A DNA stretch of 64,000 bases from Antitrichia curtipendula (Eukaryota; Streptophyta; Bryopsida; Hypnales; Leucodontaceae): assembly GCA_951230915.1 (NCBI GenBank), contig OX579638.1, forward strand, positions 26,864,696 through 26,928,695, in the 5' to 3' direction. Position 1 is the first letter of the stretch. Each line of letters opens with the position of its first letter. Below the pieces are notes generated by a model. That model was not told the origin of the DNA. It did not search any database and was given only the letters and a program-made list of their open reading frames with translations. Below are positions 56,978-64,000 of this stretch, one piece after another. The translations under genes were made by a program, and so were the position numbers.

Positions 56978-59395
56978 GGAATTCATATTATTTATAAAAT
57001 AAAACATTTTAAATTTAGATGTGTATTTGTAAACCAAGTATTTGATTTTGACATAATTCACAAATCAAGCTACTCAAAAAGATTTCCTACAATGTGTATA
57101 TAACCTTCTTTGCCCTATTAAAGTTAGATTTGTCTAACATTAATACCAATGTGATATAGAAGTTCAAATAAAAACCACTGCAATTACTAACCAATCTATA
57201 TCCTCCAACATGAAATAGACCGCATTTGACCAATAGCTATTTAGGGTCACTTCACATTTAAATTTGTGCATCTAAAATAACTTGATTACAAATTATCTCA
57301 ATTACCAAATTGAAATTAAAAATTAAAAAAATTGTAGTACCACAATAATCAACAATAATAATGTTTATAGCAACGAATGTATTTTTCCACCATAGTTGTT
57401 TAGAGATAGGTCTATTATGATCAAGGTTGCAAGGGCAAAGAATTTGAGTTCCTAAATTTGATTTTTATATAAAGTTAGTAGTGATGAATAGTTGTAGTTA
57501 CATTGTTTCCACTTCCAAAATCAACTCTTTTTTTTTTGCCCAATGAGCCTCCTATCTATACTATTGGATGAGTTTATTGCTCTTGAGTCCTCTTGAAATT
57601 GAAATGATAAAAAATACTCTTGATAATTTGCAACTTCCAATTTATGATTCAACGGGTATAAATATGCTCAACCTTGAATAATAATTACTCTAATTATGAG
57701 AAAATGACTTGTTGAAATCAACTTTAAAAAATATGTAATATAATAATCTTAAAAAATCACCTTAATAGAACTTAATTTTATTAATTTTTTCTAATTCTAT
57801 TGAAAACTATACATATTTAATCTAAATCAATTTTAGAAGGAATTTTCAATTTTTAGTTTCAAATTTCATTGAAAATTATTGGTTAGTATTGTAGTAGATT
57901 AACAATATAATATGATCTATGCAACATAGTTTACAAGTTTTGTTTAAAGTCACTATGAAATTATTTTTCAAAATTGCATTTGGACTATCCCAGTCTTTAA
58001 AGGGTCAATCAAGCATTATAGTGGCTTTTATAATAGTAAATTGCAATGAGATTTTATAGACATTGCTATAGCTAGTATAAAGTTCACTTTAACAATGAAT
58101 TTTGCAATGGATCGATGATTTTGGAATAGGATTTTTTTTAACCTATAGGCCTTTTATAATAGTAAGGAGAATTTGTCTAAACTTATATGTTTACTAGGAA
58201 CTAAGTGAGGGATTAAGACTACTCAAAGTTCAATGTTCATAACTTGATTATTTTGAGAAACATTTGAAATACCTTTTTCAACTTTGATTGTAATTATGAT
58301 CTTTTATTTATTATATCTTGAAAATAATTTCTATGAAAGTTTCACAAAAATTGTAGAAATTACATATTATGATATACTCCCTTTGTTCCAAAATGATTGA
58401 CCACAATTTTATTGATATTTTTTAATGTCAATTTCATTGATTACATTGTGTAAAATATAATAAAAAAAGGTTCCAAACTTTATATCACTAGAATCAATGA
58501 AAAACATTGCATGTATTCAAAGAAACATAAATAAAATTATCCTCAAAGAAGTCTTCATATGACCTACTGTAAATTGTAAAGTTGGAATTATTTTTGAAAT
58601 TTTATTGTATGTTTTGTGTGTGTTTTGAGGGATTTTGTTAAACTATTGGGTTGTCAGAGTCCTGATTTGATTATTTTGGGGAGTGTTTTTATCAATTGGG
58701 GAGTATTTTGACCAATTTGAGAGTGTTTTTTAGGACAAGTCTAATTGGACGAGGTGTCATATTGTCAAGTTGTGCAGGAGGTTGCCTAGTTGGGGTTGGA
58801 TTTTGTCAAAGTAGTATGAGGGAATTATGTGGCCAGTTTCAATTCAAATTTATGCCAAGTTGAGAATAGATGTGTATTCAATTAAGGATGAGGATGTTTG
58901 TATTTTGATTTGGATGTAGTTGAGTCCAAGCTGGTATTTGGTAGTTGCTGGTGGTTAAGTTGTCTTCCTTGTTCTGGTAACCGTCGGCTTGCATCCTATT
59001 AAGGGTGGTTCTTCTTCATTTTTTTTACCCATTGTTGAAAAAGTCCAATGCGTGTCCCAAGTAGTCAAGCTATGTAATTTCATGTTGTTTTTGTGTGTGT
59101 GCTTGTTTGTGTATGATGTGATGGAGAGATTGTGTTTGAGTGAGCCAGTTGGTCAAAAATTTGAGAAGTCCTATTTGGTAGAGCTGTAATGAGAGGATCA
59201 ATTGATAATTTGAAGATGGAAATGTTGCATGTGATGGAAGTTGAGTTTGGATAATTTGAGAAAGAATATTTTGTTGAAGTTACATGATTATTATGAAAAG
59301 AATGAAGGAGTGGTTTTATGATGTGGAAAAAGAGGCTGAGAGAGTTTCAAAGTTGATTGTGAAAAGTGTACGGAGATGAGCAGGCCATTGTGATG

Positions 59396-59448
59396 AACTC
59401 ATATTTTTGTAATGGTGATTTTAACTCATATTTTTGTAATGGTGATTT
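59396..59448. repeat. 27-bp tandem duplication
   Basis: AACTCATATTTTTGTAATGG plus TGATTT occurs twice in direct succession with no obvious mismatch, indicating a recent slippage or duplication event. Confidence 0.8.
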
Positions 59449-62400
59449 ACCAATTTGGTAAATCAAAGCAAAATTACATACCAAATTGGTTGCTTGTTGT
59501 GCATTTGGTGGATGTGAATGTGACTGTATTGCTGAATTAGTAGTTAGAGTGTCAGAGTGTGTATGTTAAGTTAATTGTTTGAATTGCAAAATTAATTGAG
59601 TGAAGTGTCATTGTTGTAATGTTTTTGGCTATAAAATTTCAAGTTGAATTATTGAATTTAAGTTGAGATATTTCAATTTTAGATATAGAACCTATCAAAA
59701 TAGATTCCCTACTTGATTGTCTCCCTCGGAATGAGTTTATTATACTAAAAGGATAATTTCCTAAAGATAGGTCATTATTCTCCTTCAGCACCTACTCAAA
59801 ACAACCTTAAAAGAACATGATATTCAAAGTAGACAATCATTTTAGAAGAGACGAAATATGTATTTGTTTTTATTTATAAGCCTAAAATCTTTAAGGAGGT
59901 AATGTTTGAAGAATATATTTGAATCACACATCAAATTGTAGATATATTGTTACATTGCCAAATCCATATTGCATTAATTCCATTTAAATATTACGTTAAT
60001 TATTTATGGATTTCTTAAGTTCAAATGTTAAAATCATTTTATGCTCTTTGGATAAAGTCTAACTTTGTTATTTTTCTAATAAAATATTTGTATGTGAAAT
60101 AGAAGTAGAAATTGAGTTTGAACTTCAATCCATTTTTCTAATAATAAGAAATTCTACATACATCTACATCATTCATTATTGTACAAAAAACTTATATTCT
60201 TTCCATTGATATACTAATCATCCCTTTTTAGAAGCTTCCAAATGATTGTCTTGAAGTTATGCCTATAATAGCCAACACATTTCAAATCACCCCCCATTGG
60301 AATTATGGAGGTAATTTTCTTTCCACAGAGGAAGAGATGATTAGTAATCAATTATGACGCAATTTTTGGTCCACTTCTGCACATTAGGATTGGCTACAAG
60401 ACTCTCAATATTGCAATCAACCCTTGGTGGATTTTGCAGCCAAATGTTGGTTGGAAATGGGAAAAGTCTATATGACCAATATGGGTTGAAAAGAATCTTC
60501 AGATAAATTTTTTGTAGTAATTACATTTTGAAGAATAAAATTCTAGAAAATTTTGCAATTCTTCCAAGTTGATGCAATTCTATGCATACTAGACAAAGTA
60601 GTATTTACTTTCACACAATTAAAGTTAAATATCTCAAGCACATCCATGTGCAAAAAATATCAAAGTGGGATGACTCATTGACAACTTCTATTGTCAAAAA
60701 GTTGTTAGGCCTTAAGGGATTAAAGTAAACTTTGCGCAATTTTTTACAAAATAAGAATTCATGTTGGAATTTTACAATAATTTTTTTATGAGTTAAGTTT
60801 CTTATTGAATGAAATATTATAGATTAAAATATTACTCTCAATATTTATATTTTATAATTTATTCCCAAAATCTCCAAAAAATTGAATAAATTTGAAAACA
60901 ACATGTATATTTATTTTATAGAGATTTTTGGAACAAAATATTAAGAACATTATTTTTCAAGATCATATTTTAATCAAGAAAATTTTAAAACTCGTGATAT
61001 TCTTACCACAAAATTTCTAATAGAATTCTCATTCCACTTATTAAAGAATCTTAAGAAATTTTACTTGTTTTTAAAAAAAAAAATTCTACTAAATTTAAAT
61101 TTTAAATTTAAATTTTTAGATTTTAGATTTTAGATTTTTTTTCTGAAATCATTGTATATAAGTGCATTACTTGTACCTCACCATGTCCAAAATTTGTTGA
61201 AAAAATCTGATTTTTCAATTAGTTATGGCAATGTTTGATGTGTTTGAAAACTTATGAGAGTCATTCTACATTCTATTGTTGATGGACTTGCATTTTAGAG
61301 TGGATATATAATGGCTTACATTCCATTAGATTTGCGGTCTATTGAAATAAATCACATGTTTCTAATTCATTTCAAGTAATAATTTCATATGTCCAACTCA
61401 TTGTTTTTGATAGATATAAGTATTGGATACACTTGAAGATAATTTGGATTTGTTCAAGTCTTATTTAGGGAGAAATATTGAACAATTCTTGTTTTACATT
61501 TTGGAGCTAACAATTATCATTGTTACTCGCATTGTTGGCAAGCTTTGAGTTTTAAATTTAAGTAATTTTATATTTTTTTATTCAATGGTATAAATGAGAA
61601 ATTGAAGTTCTTTCTTTTTATATTTTTCCAACACTTTCTAGCAAAAAAATAATATATGGAAATTTGAAATTAAACACTGGATATATTAAGTGTTGTCAAT
61701 AAAACCTTTTCATTTACAATAGGTCCACATTGCCATCACAAAAAGTAATCTCAAAACAAATCTAGTAATAGATATTTGATTCTCACCTCTATTGGTTACG
61801 TAAGCATGAATCCATGTTTTTGTAGAAAAAATACATTTCAAATTTGGAAACTTTTATATTTCATAGCATTAAAGCATCCCTCACTCCCAAGCCCTTTAAG
61901 GATTTATACTTGCAATGATGTAGCCACTACAACATTAATGATTGACATATTGAAGATATACACTTGTGAAAACTTAAGGGTAGAAAGTCAATTTCTATTT
62001 GTCAACTCTATTGTCAAGGAATGATCTAATTGACTAGAGAAAGGTGAATTGGTTGTATTACTTAAGAAAATCTGAGAATTTAATACCAATAAAAGACAAT
62101 CAATTACATTACGATCTAAAGTTCAATAATATCAATAATTATGCATATACTTTTTAATGTTTTCTTGAAATGATCATACTAAAAAGTAGAAAATTTGATG
62201 GAATTTGAATCAAATACGTAGTGGAAGGCCTCACTCCAAGGTCTTTCGAATTGAAGCTTCTTGCTTTGCTAAGCTCTAGTAAGTAACCAACAATATATTT
62301 GTGTTGGGCATTGTAATTTACATTGTGTAGTATCAGACATTGTAAGATATAAAATAGAGAACCTAGCATTGTCAACAATGGAAGGCAATTGTGTTGTGTA

Positions 62401-64000
62401 AACAATAGGATAAACAACCATTTTTTCTATAGCATGGTAAGGATAATGTTTAACATATACTTATAGTTGTTAAAAATTTAATCCTACATTAATTTTTAGA
62501 ATACTAAAAATTAAGAAAAAATTGATGATTGCTCATGAATAAGGCTAGAAAGAAAAGTGTAGTTTTCTATGATCAAACATGAGTTTATCAAATGTTGTGT
62601 TTAATATATTTGCAAAGTACATAATGTAAATAGTAGTGACAACAAATTACCTATTCTTTGTGTGAGATTTTTCACTCTATTATTCTTCATCTTTAGTAAT
62701 AAAAACATCTTGAATTTAGAGGGCCTTAGATAGCAATTGCATTTTGTATGTTCTGCATAGAGAAGAGCTTGTACTGTTTTTAATTAAGATATATAGAAAT
62801 AGAATTTAACCTAGACTTATAGTACTATGTGTGGCAATTGTAACTAGGCATTTATTTATTTTAAAATGTAGATTGAAGTGAACATTTGAGGTCATAACTG
62901 TCTTCAAGATATTCACTCTAATATGTAAAATTGATAAAATTTTCTTGTATTATGCATCTAATTTTTTCTATAAGATTTATTTTTCATATCAAAATAATAA
63001 TAATTTTTCCATCCATAATTCCATATAAAGCATATGGAGTAAAATTTCTCCATAATCTTTTAATTCAAGATGAAGGAGTGAGTGAAAATTCATACAAGGA
63101 AAATCTCTATTCTTATAAGTTTTAGAATTTAAATGTAGCAAAAAAAAACTTGTTTTTATTTAATTTGGTTATGAATGAACTTAAAATTTTAATTCTCATG
63201 TCAAACCTCTTGACAGGAGAATTTGTTTGGACAACAATTACTTATTGATTGTGCTATCATATTCAACGAACTTCTTTCTTAGCAATTCATTATTACTCTA
63301 GTTGCAATATTTTCTTAATTTCTTAAATTTGAAGGAACATTCATTGTTATGTCACCAAATTTTCTTCCATTTTGACAAAATTTCATCCAAATAACCACTT
63401 TCTATTTACTTTTGATTTGAGTGATATTATAGGTTATTACAAAAGTTGTTTCAATAATGCAAATAATGATAATAACATTAATTTTTACTGATTTTGGAAT
63501 TATGCAAATTTGTAAGGTACCTACATTAATATGATGGTTTTCAGTATTTAGGTAAAATCAACATAGTAGAACCTACCCTATTTTCATACTAAACAAATAG
63601 TGTGATTTCATCCAATTTTCATCATAATGTTATCTTCATTCATTTGTCTACATCCATTTTCATCAAAAATTTCATACCAATTAGACCACATTCAGTCATA
63701 ATTCATATAATTAGTATGAAGAATCTTGCACTATTCAAACTATTGTGCTTATTAAATTGTATATGCCTTTTACACTTTAAATTTTATTTAAGAAAAGCTA
63801 AAGTATTATATGTTACTTTAACATCAAATTTATTTTAGAAATACTAGATTATTTGCAAATAAAAGTGCACTCTTTAAAGCAAATGGAAAACCAATGGAGT
63901 AATCAAAATGTGAAAAATCCCATATTTGACAAAATTAATAATTGTATTGAATATTAGCATGATCTAAAAATATTTATCTTCTAGATCAATGCAAATTGTT

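Larger units (their letters stand above)
55238..64000. other. Long AT-rich intergenic region
   Basis: After the gamma-tubulin 3' UTR no gene is recognisable for almost 9 kb. The sequence is strongly AT-rich with many short accidental frames. It holds a purine microsatellite (55653-55700), an AT microsatellite (56896-56975), and a 27-bp tandem duplication (59396-59448). No transposon protein, tRNA or rRNA was seen. Confidence 0.6.

Noticed and set aside
56888..57103. A 71-aa frame of Tyr-Ile repeats
   Set aside because: Artefact of the AT microsatellite.
58374..58392. Stowaway-like end TACTCCCTTTGTTCC
   Set aside because: It resembles the angiosperm Stowaway terminus, but no inverted partner is visible within several hundred bases, so chance similarity is possible.

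Overview
The window is nuclear DNA from a land plant. Exons are short and GC-balanced, introns are AT-rich with GT-AG (occasionally GC-AG) borders, and long AT-rich intergenic stretches carry small inverted-repeat elements. All six gene products are of plant type, with no prokaryotic operons, CRISPR arrays or rRNA. A bryophyte (for example a moss) is my best guess, but that is inference from gene style only.

Layout: (1) 1-9066, minus strand: a KIN-7 (MKRP/CENP-E type) kinesin, 5' part only, running off the left edge. (2) 9067-14553: GC-rich upstream sequence, then an AT-rich spacer with a tRNA-derived SINE candidate. (3) 14554-19107, plus: cytosolic-type acetoacetyl-CoA thiolase, 13 exons, 415 aa. 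(4) 19108-26480: AT-rich spacer with MITEs, a 617-bp element with inverted ends and a ~95-bp tandem repeat. (5) about 26500-35348, plus: WD40-repeat protein, about 787 aa in 22 exons, function not recognised. (6) 37066-38184, plus: intronless 2-oxoglutarate/Fe(II) dioxygenase of the gibberellin 20-oxidase type. (7) 38185-43810: spacer with repeats. (8) 43811-47781, minus: DAP3/mS29, the GTP-binding mitochondrial ribosomal protein, 7 exons, 468 aa. (9) 47782-51622: spacer with hairpin elements. (10) 51623-55237, plus: gamma-tubulin, 11 exons, 475 aa. (11) 55238-64000: AT-rich spacer with microsatellites and no recognisable gene.

Five gene models were assembled exon by exon with reading frame checked across every junction; the sixth is a single open frame. 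The genes are independent housekeeping or regulatory loci, not a cluster: isoprenoid precursor supply (thiolase), microtubule nucleation (gamma-tubulin) and motility (kinesin), mitochondrial translation (DAP3) and small-molecule oxidation (dioxygenase). I see no convincing undescribed biological system. The most interesting material is (a) a family of TA-flanked MITEs sharing AGGT...CACC ends, with copies in a gamma-tubulin upstream region and 36 bp from a DAP3 splice acceptor; (b) a second inverted-end repeat family; (c) long near-perfect hairpins; (d) the WD40 gene with its unplaced N-terminal half and ambiguous splicing; and (e) the intronless GA20ox-like gene.
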